DNA of 46,827 nt from Streptomyces lunaelactis (GCF_003054555.1 NZ_CP026306.1:1-46827); one strand, 5' to 3'; positions 6,568-15,490 are shown, numbered from the stretch's first letter. A program made the numbers and translations. The notes: generated by a model from the sequence alone, not told the origin.

Positions 6568-7119
6568 ATGACCACCCCGACCACCGACTCCCCCGCGAGG
6601 ATCCGCCGGATCTACGACGGCTACGCCGGGCTGTACGCGGACAGTCTCGTCACCGACGCCGCCGCGCTCCTGGACGCCTACCTCGCCACCGCCGAGCAGC
6701 ACGGCCAGGACCGCAAGGCCGCCGACGAGGAGGGCTGGCTGGCCCTCGCCGCCGCCGAGGCGGTCTCCAAGAAGCACAGCCGCCCGAAGACCGAGCGCGT
6801 CGCGTCCGAGCTGCACGAGCTGCTGGCCCACGTGCGCACCGCGCTGACCGCCGAGGGCCTGACGGTCGTCTCCACCCCGGTCCGTATGGGCGTCGCCGTC
6901 GCCCCCGTGCCGGGCGGCCCCGTCTGGGGAACGGGCCCCGGCGGCCTCGCCGTGGCGCTCTACTCGGACAGCGGGTGGCAGCTGTCGACGAACTCCACCC
7001 GGTCGACGGTGCACTCGATCTACGCCCCCGTCACGGAGGCCGGCGCCGCCGAGGTCGCCCAGCTCGTGCACGGCGTGCTGCGCGGCGACGTCGCCGACCC
7101 GTTCCGCCGGAACCGGTGA
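6568..7119 (+). CDS. Hypothetical protein, 183 aa
   Basis: A soluble protein with a helical N-terminal half (residues 10-95, several Ala/Leu/Glu helices) and a beta-rich C-terminal half (TVVSTPVRMGVAVAPVPGG and following). No family recognised. The ATG at 6568 is preferred over the in-frame ATG at 6553 because AAGGGA at 6556-6561 sits 6 nt before it, while the earlier ATG overlaps the end of the terminator stem. Its stop overlaps the next start as GTGA. How transcription resumes after the terminator just upstream is not clear. Confidence 0.65.
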   Translation: MTTPTTDSPARIRRIYDGYAGLYADSLVTDAAALLDAYLATAEQHGQDRKAADEEGWLALAAAEAVSKKHSRPKTERVASELHELLAHVRTALTAEGLTVVSTPVRMGVAVAPVPGGPVWGTGPGGLAVALYSDSGWQLSTNSTRSTVHSIYAPVTEAGAAEVAQLVHGVLRGDVADPFRRNR

Positions 7120-7475
7120 CGGCGGTGACCGACACGAACGGCATCGACGCGGCGGCGGCCATCGGCGCGTACTTCGCCGAGCGGACCGCGCAGGCCCGCG
7201 CCGAGGCGGAGAAGGCCAACGCTGCGCTCGCCGAGGCGGAGCAGGCGGCCGCGGCCTTCGCCGAACGGCAGGAGCTCCCGCCGGCGGTCGGCGCGATGAA
7301 GCAGGGATGGGAGGTGGCCGGGTGGTTCACCGACCGGTCCACCCGCATCGCCTCCGACGCCATCGACGGCAAGGCGAGCAGGGAGCAGTACGAGCACGCC
7401 AAGGCGGAGCGGCAGGCCGTTCTCGACTGGCTGGACGCGAACGGGTACGAGGTGCCCGCCCCGTACCGGAGCTGA
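7116..7475 (+). CDS. Coiled-coil protein, 119 aa
   Basis: Begins with GTG overlapping the previous stop (GTGA). Residues 20-52 (FAERTAQARAEAEKANAALA and following) form an Ala/Glu-rich coiled coil. Further helices contain a KASREQYEHAKAERQAVLDW stretch, and the protein ends NGYEVPAPYRS. There is no membrane segment or metal motif. The function is unknown; it is probably a structural or regulatory partner of the protein encoded before it. Confidence 0.65.
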   Translation: MTAVTDTNGIDAAAAIGAYFAERTAQARAEAEKANAALAEAEQAAAAFAERQELPPAVGAMKQGWEVAGWFTDRSTRIASDAIDGKASREQYEHAKAERQAVLDWLDANGYEVPAPYRS

Positions 7476-7567
7476 CCGCCGCTGACCACGCCGGGCGTTC
7501 CCAGGGAAGACAGCGGCCACCGTGCCGGGTCACACTGGAGACCGCCCGGAAGGAGGTGAAAGGAACC

Positions 7568-8131
7568 GTGAGTGTCGCCTACAGCCACGCCGGGCCGTGG
7601 ACGCTGGACGCCGTCCTGGCGCTGCCCGAGGACACGTCGCAGCGCGTTGAGCTGGTCGGAGGGCAGCTGATGATGAGCCCCGCGCCCGGCCTGCCGCACC
7701 AGCGCGCTTCGCACCGTCTGCACAATCTGCTGGAGCAGGCCGCCGAGGCCGCCGGCGCCGACGTCGAGGTGTTCGAGGGGATCAACGTCATCGTCCCGGA
7801 CGGGCTGCTGATCCCGGACCTGGCCATCATCGACGCGGCGGCCGCCGAGGAGTCGGGCGTCGCAGTCTCCGCACACGACGTCCTCGCCGTGGTGGAGATC
7901 GCCTCGCCGTCGACCCGGGTCACCGACCGCAAGCTGAAGCCGTCGCTGTACGCCGCGGCGGGCATCGAGCACTACTGGCGCATCGAGCTGGAACCCGCGC
8001 CGCGGCTCCTGATCGGCCGCCTCCAGGGCGGGGCGTACGCCGACCAGCCGCCGCTCCTGGCGGGCGCCGTCGCCCGCATCGAGGAGCCGTTCCCGATCGA
8101 GTTCGACCCGGGAACCCTGGCCCGCAGGTAG
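7568..8131 (+). CDS. Uma2-family PD-(D/E)XK nuclease-like protein
   Basis: A 187-aa protein matching the Uma2 (DUF820) family in order: RVELVGGQLMMSPAPGLPHQ at 26-45, IPDLAIID at 82-89 with D84, and VVEIASPSTRVTDRKLKPSL at 108-127 with E110, then YAAAGIEHYW. D84 and E110 are the expected catalytic acids of the restriction-endonuclease-like fold, so the core seems intact. Members are abundant in cyanobacteria and actinomycetes, but their targets are unknown. The GTG at 7568 has AAAGGA 4 nt upstream and AAGGAGG further up. The gene appears to be a single-gene unit, closed by a textbook terminator. Confidence 0.88.
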   Translation: MSVAYSHAGPWTLDAVLALPEDTSQRVELVGGQLMMSPAPGLPHQRASHRLHNLLEQAAEAAGADVEVFEGINVIVPDGLLIPDLAIIDAAAAEESGVAVSAHDVLAVVEIASPSTRVTDRKLKPSLYAAAGIEHYWRIELEPAPRLLIGRLQGGAYADQPPLLAGAVARIEEPFPIEFDPGTLARR

Positions 8132-8150
8132 CCGACCGACAGCACGACCG

Positions 8151-8199
8151 AGGCCCCCGCCCCGCACCGGATCACCCGGTGCGGGGCGGGGGCCTTTTT
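8151..8199 (+). terminator. Rho-independent terminator
   Basis: Perfect 20-bp stem (8151-8170 with 8176-8195), 5-nt loop and a run of five T. It is the only classical U-tract terminator on the plasmid. Confidence 0.93.
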
Positions 8200-8392
8200 G
8201 CGTTCCGGGCCGGGTCAGAAATCTGACCCGGCCGCCGCAGCGGGCCCGCCAGGCGGAGCCGATACCAAGATCGTTGCCCGCCAGGCGGGAGCGGACGAAG
8301 TTGCCCGCGTCACGGCCGCCCGGGATGGCGTAGGCCGGGGAAGGCTGCGTGATCACGCGCCGCCGACCCCTGCGGAAGGAACCGCCCCCCCG

Positions 8393-8839
8393 ATGTCAGA
8401 TCTCCACAGCAACCCGGACCCCGGGTTCGCCGTCGCCACACTCATCGAGGCGCTGTACGCGCTGGTCTCCACTCACGGACCGCTGCCCTACCGCGACATC
8501 CACGGCGGCGACGATGCCGACTGGCTGCTTCTCCTGCGGCCGGGGCAAGACGCCGCCGACGACGACCCGGGCACGGTGACGGTGTCCGTCGGCACGGAGT
8601 TCACCCACATCGAAGTGACCCGGCACGCCGAAGAACCCGGCGAGGCCGACACCCTCGGCGCGTTCGACGGGAGGGCGGCGTACGAGGTGCCGCTGTCGTC
8701 CGACCTCATACGGCCGCTGACGCGGCTGGTGATGGATCTCGTCTACACCGAGGAGCAGTCGGCCCCCGGACCCGGCCGCGGCGTGTGCCAGCTGTGCGGC
8801 GGCAAGGGCCGCGCGCTGCCGATCTGGCGGGAGCGGTGA
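8393..8839 (+). CDS. Hypothetical protein with C-terminal CxxC
   Basis: A 148-aa acidic protein. Residues 10-130 look like a compact alpha/beta domain with a DWLLLLRPG strand, TVTVSVGTEFTHIEVTRH strands and a helix LIRPLTRLVMDLVYTEEQ. The end is GVCQLCGGKGRALPIW, resembling one DnaJ-type zinc knuckle. I do not recognise the family. The ATG at 8393 is the only start close to a ribosome-binding-like GGAAGGA (8373-8379), although the 13-nt spacing is long. It is followed by a strong hairpin, so it is probably transcribed alone. Confidence 0.65.
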   Translation: MSDLHSNPDPGFAVATLIEALYALVSTHGPLPYRDIHGGDDADWLLLLRPGQDAADDDPGTVTVSVGTEFTHIEVTRHAEEPGEADTLGAFDGRAAYEVPLSSDLIRPLTRLVMDLVYTEEQSAPGPGRGVCQLCGGKGRALPIWRER

Positions 8840-8854
8840 GCGCCCGCCGGCCCT

Positions 8855-8889
8855 CGCCGTGCGGCACGCCTTCCGCGTGCCGCACGGCG
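8855..8889 (+). terminator. Hairpin terminator
   Basis: Perfect 15-bp stem (8855-8869 with 8875-8889), 5-nt CTTCC loop, 15 bp after the stop codon. Confidence 0.8.
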
Positions 8890-9042
8890 ACCGCGGCCCT
8901 CTATCACACGCCCCCTTGTCCGCGGCCTGGCGACGGCATTCGCGATGCCCGTCCCCGCCTGGACCGCGCCGAATTCCGGCACCCCTGCAGCGCGCTTTCA
9001 GCACAGCTCAGGGATGCCGGATTCCTGTCCTCAGCAATCTCT

Positions 9043-9071
9043 TTGGTCAACCGGGAATCCCGAGGTACGGT
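9043..9071 (+). promoter_or_regulatory. Candidate promoter of the relaxase gene
   Basis: TTGGTC (9043-9048), a 17-bp spacer and TACGGT (9066-9071). The spacer holds the small palindrome CGGGA-AT-TCCCG-like sequence CGGGAATCCCG. Start of transcription would be near 9078, which is inside the 30-codon frame that begins at 9073, so the promoter and that frame cannot both be used as drawn. Confidence 0.4.
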
Positions 9072-9072
9072 C

Positions 9073-9165
9073 ATGGGCCAAAAGATCAACATCGGAAGTA
9101 CCAAGGTATGGCTGCGCCATACGTCAGGAGACTTCAAGATCATCAACGCGGGAGGGGGTGAGTAG
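9073..9165 (+). CDS. 30-aa leader peptide-like frame before the relaxase
   Basis: ATG with GAGG at 9062-9065 spaced 7 nt, encoding a mildly basic 30-aa peptide (MGQKINIGSTKVWLRHTSGD then FKIINAGGGE). Its stop lies 2 bp before the relaxase ATG, so it could couple relaxase translation. Base composition is lower in GC than its neighbours. It could also be a chance frame within a promoter (see 9043-9071). Confidence 0.4.
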   Translation: MGQKINIGSTKVWLRHTSGDFKIINAGGGE

Positions 9166-9167
9166 CG

Positions 9168-12100
9168 ATGGCGTGGGTGACCACATTGGGCCCGGACATG
9201 CAGCAGGTCGAGTACCGGCTGACCGGGCAGTGCGGATGCGACCTGGAGCACCAGGAGCAGCGCGGGCAGGAGGTCGAGGAGACCGACGCGCAGGTCGACT
9301 ACCGCCTCGGCGACGCGCGTGATCTGGAGTGGATCGGCGGCGGCCTGCAGGAGGTCGGACTGGTCGCCGGGCAGAGCGTCGACAAGGACCAGGCGCGTCT
9401 GCTGATGGACGGCCGGCACCCGATGACTGGCGAGCTGCTCGTGACGCCGAAGGTCGCCGTCGACCCGCGCGGCAAGGTCCAGGCGCGGCCGCTCGCCGAG
9501 GCGATCGAGTCGGCGGCCGCCGAGCTCGGCGTGAGCGTCGACGAGCTGCTCGGCGACGACGAGAAACTGACCAAGCGCCTCGCCCGCCTGCAGCGCGGCG
9601 TGCACCGCGAGGGCGACCGGCACCGCGTCCCGTTCCGTGCGGCGGAGCAGCTCGCCGAGGCGACCGGCGTCGACCTCGCCGAGCTGTACGGACGCGGCGG
9701 TGTGGCGGAGGCCCGCGAGTACGCCGACGCCCGTATCCGGGTCGGGAACCGCGGCTACGACGTGACGCTGGATCTGTCGAAGACCTACAGCACTGCGGTG
9801 GCGCTCGCCGGTGAGGAGATGTCCGAGGAACTGCGCGGCGCGTTCCTCGAGGTGGCCCGCGAGACGTTCGGCGCGATGGAGGGCTGGGCCGCGTACGCGA
9901 TGGCGGGCGAGCACGGCAACGGCAAGACCGCCGACCGCGTCGACACGAGCGGCTTCCTCGGCTGGATGACCGTGCACTACTCCGCCCGCCCCGTCGGCGG
10001 CGAGGTCGGCGACCCGCACCTGCACGTCCACGGCAACCTGGCGAACATGGCGTTCGCCGAGGACGGCAAGTGGCGCACCGTCGGAGCCGGCGGCCGCGAC
10101 ATCCTGCGTCACGCGCACGCCGCCGACGCCCTGGTGAAGGCGCGGCTGCGGCAGGTGACCGGCGAGCGGTTCGGGATGCGCTGGGAGCGTCACGCCGAGA
10201 CCGGCGCGTGGGAGGTCGTCGGCATCGACGAGAACCTGCGCAAGGCGTTCTCCCGCCGCAACACCCAGATCACCGCGGCGGCCGCCGAGGACGCGACGAC
10301 CGGCGAGCAGAAGCTGATCGCCCGCCAGCTCGCCGAGGGCAAGGACGCCACGATCACCCAGGCCGACGTACGGGCCGCCTGGCGCACCCGCGCCGAGACG
10401 GTCGTCGACGACGTCGACGCGATGATCCGCCGTGCGATCCCCGGCCCCGAAGGACCCGACGGCCCGACCGTCGCAGGACCCGGCGGCGGTCCGATCATGC
10501 CCTCCCCCGAGGAGATCGCCGCGTTCATCTGGCGGCGCGAGGGCGGACTGACCGAGTCGCGGAAGTCGGTCACACGCGCCGACGTCCTGGCCCACGTCAT
10601 CGACGCCTGCCCGTTCGGCGTGCCCGACATCGCGGCCGCCGAGTCCTTGACCGACACCGTGCTCGCCGTCGACGGCGAGGCCGTCGCGCTGCCGACCAAG
10701 GGCATGGCGCACCTGACCAATCCCCAGCGCTACACGCACGCCTCGATCCTGGCCGCAGAGCAGACGATCGCCGAGACGACAGCCGACCGGCTGAACGAGG
10801 GCGCCGCCCAGCTCACGGTGGAGGCCGCCGAGCTCGCCATCGCGACGTTCGAGGCGCAGCGCACCCCGGACCCGCTGCGCCCGTTCGTCATGTCGCAGGA
10901 GCAGCGCGCCGCGACCCTGCGCTTCCTTACCGCCGGCCACGGCGTCGACGTGCTGCGCGGCAAGGCGGGCACCGGCAAGACCACGATCATGTCCGCCGCG
11001 CGGATGGGCTGGGAGGCCGCCGGCCTTCGCGTCTCCGGAGCCGCCACCGCGGCGGTCGCCGCGTCCAAGCTGCAGGCCGAGTCCGGCATCGCGAGCGCCA
11101 CGGTGGCGACGTGGCTGATGGACATCCGCGACGGCGGCCGCCGCATGGCGAACACCGACGTCCTGGTCCTCGAAGAGGCCGCGATGGTCGACGACCGCGA
11201 CGTCGCCGATCTGCTCACGGCGGCCGCCGAGCACGGCGTGAAGGTCGCCATGATCGGCGACTGGGCACAGCTGAAGGCGATCGGCGTCGGCGGCGGCTTC
11301 AAGCGCGCCCACGAGATCGTCGACGGACTGGAGCTCAGCGAGAACCGGCGCCAGAAGGATGCGGTGGAGCGGGCGGCGCTGGAGGCGTGGCTGGACGGCG
11401 GACGGCGCACCGCGCTGTCGATGCTCGCCGAGCACGGCCGCGTCCACGCGGTCCGTACGCCCGACGACGCGTACGCCGCGATGCTCGGCGCGTGGAAGGA
11501 CACCGTCGGCCGCCTGGAGGGCGACGTCCACGACCAGATCGAGGACCTGGTCGTGCTCGCCGCCCGCAACGCGGATGTCGAGATCCTCAACGGCGGCGCC
11601 CGCGAACTGCGCAAGAAGGCCGGCGAACTCACCGGCGGGTACACGTACGCGCTGGCCGGGGGCGAGCGCCTGGAGCTCGCGGCCGGGGACGTCATCCGGA
11701 TCAAGCGCAACGACTACCGCACCCGCCGTGGCGGCGACGTCGACGTCCTCAACGGCTACCGGGGGCAGGTGACCTACGCCGCCAAGGGCGGTGTCGCGGT
11801 CGAATGGCGCCGCCCCGCCGAGGACGGCGTATACGCGGTGGAGCGGGCCTGGATCACCGCCGACCAGATCGCGGACGGCACTCTGCAGCACGGCTATGCG
11901 ATGTCCATCGCGGCGGCCCAGGGACTGACGTGTGACTACACGCTGGTCTACGGGGTGGGCGCGGACGCCAACTCCCTCTACCCGGCGCTGTCCCGGGACC
12001 GGATCGCCACCCACCTGTGGCTGCCCGCCGACGTCGTCGAGAGCGAGGACGTCCGCCGGCGGCTCGGCGACGCACGCAGCGAACAAGAGCTGCTGGAACG

Positions 12101-13406
12101 GGCGGTCGCCGCGTACGCCGACTCCCTGGAGCACGACAACGACGACCGCATGGTCTCCGACGAGCTCGCGCCCGCACCCGAGGCGCAGCCGGTCGCGCCG
12201 ATCCCGCACCAGGCGCAGCCCGAACACGGACGGGCCGTCGACGACGCTGTCCACCGCCACGGCGAAGAGGAGCACCCCGAGCCCGCTGAGAGCGCCGTAC
12301 AGGCCGCGCCCGCCCCGGAGGGGCAGGATTCCACCGCCGAGCGCGTGGCGGCCAGTCAGGCGCGTCTGGACGCCCTGCGGGAGCGCCTGCAGGACGAGGA
12401 CGCACCCCAGCTGACCGACGACCAGAAGGCCCGCCTGGACCAGGTGCTCGCCACCGGCTTCGCCTCCCGCGCCGAACAGGAAGAGGCGCGGCCGGAACCG
12501 GAGTTCGAGTCGTGGGACGACCGGAAGTACGGGCACATCAGCGCGCAGAAGCTCACCTCGATGATCGCCGAGAGGACCGCCGAGGCCCGCCGCGCCGAGC
12601 GCCTGGCCGCCGACTACACCCGGCAGGCCGAGGCCTGGCGTGCTCAGCTCGCCGCGCCCGTCACGCCCGGCCAGGAGCGGGCCCGCGAGGTCGGTGAAGT
12701 CCTGGACCGGGCCGACCAGTTCGCCGCCGTCGCCGCGACGGAGTGGGACAACGAGCGCCAGGCGCGCGAGGCCATGAGGTCCGCGCAGGAGATCCAACGC
12801 CAGCTCCTGGAGGCGCAGGGCAAGTCCCGCCTCGCGCTGCGGTTGGCCGGCACCAGCCGCAAGGAGACCATCGCGCTGAGCGCCGAGTACTCCGAGCGGG
12901 AGAGCGAGGCGTACCGGGAGATCCTCCGTGCCCGGCGGGCCGCCGAGGAAGCGCAGCGCGAGGCGTGGGCCACGATCCGCAGCCCGGAGACGGTTCAGTG
13001 GTTCGAGGACCAGGGTTCCCGCCGGGAGGCCCCGCGCTACGCCGACGAGCTGCAGGACAAGCTCGCCGCGATGCGTGAACGGCTCCCCGACATCGAGCAG
13101 GTCACCGACCGCGCCGTTGCCAGGAAGGCCGCGGCCGTCGAGCGTCAGGCCACGGAATTCCAAGGCCAGGCGCAGAAGTACGCCACGGCGGCGGACAAGC
13201 TGCAGGAGGAGAAGGCGCTGCGCTCGCGCATGGCGACCGAGGCCCCCACCCAGCACGCCCGCGAGGCACAGCAGCGCGCCGCGCACATCAAACAGGCCCG
13301 GCAGAAGGCCGCCGCCCGGCCTCGCGACGCCGGGCGGGAACAGAGCGAATCCCGGGGGTACCAGCCGCCGACCCAGGACCGCTCCGGACCCACGCAACGG
13401 CGCTGA
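9168..13406 (+). CDS. MobF (TrwC/TraA-type) relaxase-helicase
   Basis: A 1412-aa transfer protein, cytoplasmic, expected to nick oriT and unwind the transferred strand. The relaxase domain covers about residues 40-400: candidate catalytic Y45 in VDYRLGD, then DLEWIGGGL as in TrwC, and the metal triad H284-L-H286-V-H288 in GDPHLHVHGN. A RecD/TraI-like helicase follows, with Walker A G598-KAGTGKTT, Walker B VLVLEEAAMVD (about 664-674), GDWAQLKAIG, the ENRRQ motif and a final AAAQGLTCD in place of the usual HKAQG. Residues about 1040-1412 form a long charged coiled-coil tail. GGAGGGGG precedes the ATG. Having both this relaxase and a TraB-like translocase (40268) on one plasmid is unusual for streptomycetes. 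The long open frame on the opposite strand is a shadow. Confidence 0.93.
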   Translation: MAWVTTLGPDMQQVEYRLTGQCGCDLEHQEQRGQEVEETDAQVDYRLGDARDLEWIGGGLQEVGLVAGQSVDKDQARLLMDGRHPMTGELLVTPKVAVDPRGKVQARPLAEAIESAAAELGVSVDELLGDDEKLTKRLARLQRGVHREGDRHRVPFRAAEQLAEATGVDLAELYGRGGVAEAREYADARIRVGNRGYDVTLDLSKTYSTAVALAGEEMSEELRGAFLEVARETFGAMEGWAAYAMAGEHGNGKTADRVDTSGFLGWMTVHYSARPVGGEVGDPHLHVHGNLANMAFAEDGKWRTVGAGGRDILRHAHAADALVKARLRQVTGERFGMRWERHAETGAWEVVGIDENLRKAFSRRNTQITAAAAEDATTGEQKLIARQLAEGKDATITQADVRAAWRTRAETVVDDVDAMIRRAIPGPEGPDGPTVAGPGGGPIMPSPEEIAAFIWRREGGLTESRKSVTRADVLAHVIDACPFGVPDIAAAESLTDTVLAVDGEAVALPTKGMAHLTNPQRYTHASILAAEQTIAETTADRLNEGAAQLTVEAAELAIATFEAQRTPDPLRPFVMSQEQRAATLRFLTAGHGVDVLRGKAGTGKTTIMSAARMGWEAAGLRVSGAATAAVAASKLQAESGIASATVATWLMDIRDGGRRMANTDVLVLEEAAMVDDRDVADLLTAAAEHGVKVAMIGDWAQLKAIGVGGGFKRAHEIVDGLELSENRRQKDAVERAALEAWLDGGRRTALSMLAEHGRVHAVRTPDDAYAAMLGAWKDTVGRLEGDVHDQIEDLVVLAARNADVEILNGGARELRKKAGELTGGYTYALAGGERLELAAGDVIRIKRNDYRTRRGGDVDVLNGYRGQVTYAAKGGVAVEWRRPAEDGVYAVERAWITADQIADGTLQHGYAMSIAAAQGLTCDYTLVYGVGADANSLYPALSRDRIATHLWLPADVVESEDVRRRLGDARSEQELLERAVAAYADSLEHDNDDRMVSDELAPAPEAQPVAPIPHQAQPEHGRAVDDAVHRHGEEEHPEPAESAVQAAPAPEGQDSTAERVAASQARLDALRERLQDEDAPQLTDDQKARLDQVLATGFASRAEQEEARPEPEFESWDDRKYGHISAQKLTSMIAERTAEARRAERLAADYTRQAEAWRAQLAAPVTPGQERAREVGEVLDRADQFAAVAATEWDNERQAREAMRSAQEIQRQLLEAQGKSRLALRLAGTSRKETIALSAEYSERESEAYREILRARRAAEEAQREAWATIRSPETVQWFEDQGSRREAPRYADELQDKLAAMRERLPDIEQVTDRAVARKAAAVERQATEFQGQAQKYATAADKLQEEKALRSRMATEAPTQHAREAQQRAAHIKQARQKAAARPRDAGREQSESRGYQPPTQDRSGPTQRR

Positions 13407-13415
13407 CTCACCCAC

Positions 13416-13434
13416 TGTCAGCGTCCCGCTGACA
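13416..13434. promoter_or_regulatory. GTCAGC-N5-GCTGAC site after the relaxase gene
   Basis: Exact copy with 8-bp arms (TGTCAGCG-TCC-CGCTGACA), 10 bp after the relaxase stop and just before the terminator at 13444. Confidence 0.6.
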
Positions 13435-13443
13435 CTCCCTTCG

Positions 13444-13473
13444 GTGCCCCCGGACCGCCCGGTCCGGGGGCAC
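13444..13473 (+). terminator. Relaxase terminator
   Basis: Perfect 13-bp stem (13444-13456 with 13461-13473) with a 4-nt GCCC loop. Confidence 0.85.
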
Positions 13474-13639
13474 TCCCCTGTGCGCGGCCGCGACCAAGTG
13501 CACCGCGACGTCGCCTGCCGCCTCAACCACCAGGCGGTGGACGGCTCCTGTAGGCGGAGGTGTCCGCTTCGCAGGCCAGGGTGCGTTTCGCGGCACCGGC
13601 CACGGCGGTCCCGCACGGCAACTACAGGAGGGATCGAGG

Positions 13640-14524
13640 GTGGAGACGAGGGAGTCGGCGAGTGCGTACAGGGTGCGGGCGGAACGCCGGCGGCGGAGCC
13701 GGGGAACGGGCGAGGCCCGCGGGGACGGCTGGGTGCGCACCGAGGCGGACGAACGGCTCCTGGCGGCAGCGACGCGGTACGGAACGCTGACCCTGCGCCA
13801 GGCGGCCACGGCGTTCTGGAACGGTCGGGAGGAGACCGCACGCGCCCGCGTCCGGCTAATGACCGAGGCCGGGCTGCTGAACCGCTCCGCAGAGGTGAGG
13901 TGGGCGGGCACCGTCGTGTGGGCCACCGAGCGTGGCGCCCGGGTCGCCGGGGTGGGCCTGGGTGCTCCGCACCCGCCGGGCGAACGGCTGCTGCACCGCC
14001 TGGCCCTCGCCGACGTCGGGCTCGCACTGGAGGCGAAGGGGCGCATCGTGCTCACCGAGCGGGAGGTGCGCACCGCCGAAGCGTCCGGCCGGGCGGCGGA
14101 GCTCCTGGCGGACCTTGGTGTGCCCGGAGTGCACGAGGGGCCGCGCGAACCCCTGCTCGCCGTGTCCGCCGGCGTCCGCGCGGTGCACTGGCCCGACCTG
14201 GTCCTGGTGTTCCCCGGCGAGGGCGTCGGCGCCGTCGAGGTGGAGCTCACCGCGAAGACCCCCAGCGCGCTCCGGCGGATCCTGCGGGCGTACGGACAAG
14301 CGCGGCGCCGGGTGCTGTATCTGGGCACCGATCCGGTCGTCCGCCAGCTGCAGGGCCGCCCCGGCCCGGACGGACTGTGGATCGACGGCGTCGGCCAGGA
14401 CGTCGGGCTGCTCCCGCACGGAGGGCCCGACCCGGGCACCGAAGGACTCCTGCGCGTGCGGCAGTTCGCCGCCGGCGACCCCGCCGTCGACCGCCAGGCC
14501 GCGCGGTACGCACAGCGCCGCTGA
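13640..14524 (+). CDS. Replic_Relax-type winged-helix protein (first copy)
   Basis: A 294-aa protein of the replication-relaxation (PF13814-like) kind found near actinomycete relaxases and replication genes. Residues 35-85 form a winged helix: VRTEADERLLAAATRYGTLT, then RQAATAFW, then a second helix TARARVRLMTEAGLLNRS. The rest is an alpha/beta domain with HWPDLVLVF and a VGAVEVELTAKTPSALRRIL core, which looks like a divergent PD-(D/E)XK fold (D then E-x-E). The GTG at 13640 follows GGAGGGA by 6 nt. Its place after the relaxase suggests an accessory role in relaxosome assembly or DNA processing. A second, unlike copy is at 19839. Confidence 0.75.
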   Translation: METRESASAYRVRAERRRRSRGTGEARGDGWVRTEADERLLAAATRYGTLTLRQAATAFWNGREETARARVRLMTEAGLLNRSAEVRWAGTVVWATERGARVAGVGLGAPHPPGERLLHRLALADVGLALEAKGRIVLTEREVRTAEASGRAAELLADLGVPGVHEGPREPLLAVSAGVRAVHWPDLVLVFPGEGVGAVEVELTAKTPSALRRILRAYGQARRRVLYLGTDPVVRQLQGRPGPDGLWIDGVGQDVGLLPHGGPDPGTEGLLRVRQFAAGDPAVDRQAARYAQRR

Positions 14525-14968
14525 CGGTGGACCTGTTCGCCGGTGTGGTGCCGTGCCAAGCCGTGCCAGGCAACTCGAAGGCTGCAAACGGGGGTTGGGG
14601 CCGCTCTAGCCGCAGAAAAATTGGTGACCTGCGTCACATCGCGCCGGTGGGGCGATGTGCGGGCGGGTTATCCACAGAATGCGCCCTGACCTGGCCTTTT
14701 CTCTGAGGCCGGATCAGCCCGCCCGTGCCGCGCGCGTGTTAGGCGGACGGGGAAGCGTGTTCCGGGTGGACGCGGCAGGAGCGCTGCCCGTGGCGACGCT
14801 GGGCCGGAGCACCACATGGCCACCAGTAACGTGGTTGGGCACCAAACGCCCTTCGGAACGACGAAGGGAGACCCGCCTCGCGGAGCCGATGCTTGCCGGC
14901 CTGGCTCCGCTGGGATCTCCCACTCGCCTGATGTCGGGTGCCCGCTCACTGTGAGGAGACCGGAAACC
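14525..14968. promoter_or_regulatory. Gene-free stretch with CRP-like site, dyad and DnaA box
   Basis: No convincing gene in 444 bp. It holds GTGA-CCTGCG-TCAC at 14624-14637, a match to the CRP consensus; an overlapping dyad CACATCGC-N9-GCGATGTG (14635-14642 with 14652-14659); and TTATCCACA at 14668-14676, a perfect DnaA box. These three lie within 53 bp. The remainder has a small hairpin around CCCTTCG...CGAAGGG (about 14850-14870). An in-frame ATG at 14816 could extend the next gene, but its coding appearance is poor. Confidence 0.5.
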
Positions 14969-15178
14969 TTGACGACCATTGACCGTACCCCAAACGACTT
15001 ACCGCGCCACCCCCAGCTGCTCGTGTGGGTGACCACCCTCACCCCGCTCGTCTCCATCGTCGCGGTGGTGGTGCTGGCGCTGACGCATAACGCGGAGGCC
15101 GCGACCGCCGTCGGTGCCATTGGCGGCGCGGTGACCGCCCTCGGCGGCACGGCGAACCTCCGCGGCACCCGCCGGTAG
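14969..15178 (+). CDS. Small membrane protein with TTA codon
   Basis: A 69-aa protein starting at TTG with AGGAG at 14954-14958. After 18 polar residues, residues 19-41 (LVWVTTLTPLVSIVAVVVLA and following) make one transmembrane helix, and a second weaker one covers 46-62 (AVGAIGGAVTALGGTAN). Leu11 is encoded by TTA (14999-15001), so it should be bldA dependent. The same frame extends up to an ATG at 14816, which would add 51 unlikely residues. Function unknown; small holin-like or spread-related membrane proteins have this look. Confidence 0.55.
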   Translation: MTTIDRTPNDLPRHPQLLVWVTTLTPLVSIVAVVVLALTHNAEAATAVGAIGGAVTALGGTANLRGTRR

Positions 15179-15201
15179 CCCCGGCGGCCGCCAGGAGCAC
15201 G

Positions 15202-15234
15202 TCCGGCCCGGCCGCAGCTCGCGGCCGGGCCGGA
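15202..15234 (+). terminator. Hairpin terminator
   Basis: Perfect 14-bp stem (15202-15215 with 15221-15234), AGCTC loop, 24 bp after the stop of the small membrane protein gene. Confidence 0.8.
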
Positions 15235-15490
15235 AACGGCCGACTACGCCGTATCCAGGGGTGGATATCCATATCCACCGCCGTATCCGCCCGCAGGATC
15301 GATCTCACAGAAGTCGATCAGCGACGGGGCGGATGAGGGGTGCGGGGAGAAGGACGCGCGGCACACGGCGTCGGCCGTGGCTGCCCGGGAGGTGCGCTGT
15401 CCGGCTCGCGTTCTCCCAGGGAGACCGCTGTCCGGCGGCTTGGTCAGGCTTCCGGTCGCACTCCCGCCCATCGGTCCCGGGGCCTCGTGC
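15235..15490. other. Convergent intergenic stretch with palindrome
   Basis: No gene seen. The palindrome GGTGGATAT-CC-ATATCCACC (15260-15279) is flanked by direct repeats CCGTATCC at 15249-15256 and 15281-15288. Its setting between convergent genes does not suggest a promoter; a protein-binding or recombination site is possible. Confidence 0.35.

Noticed and set aside
8904..14027. Open frame of about 1700 codons on the minus strand opposite the relaxase gene
   Set aside because: It is the antisense shadow of a GC-rich gene: low-complexity Gly/Arg/Leu composition, no motifs, no ribosome-binding site, and it overlaps two genes with clear motifs.
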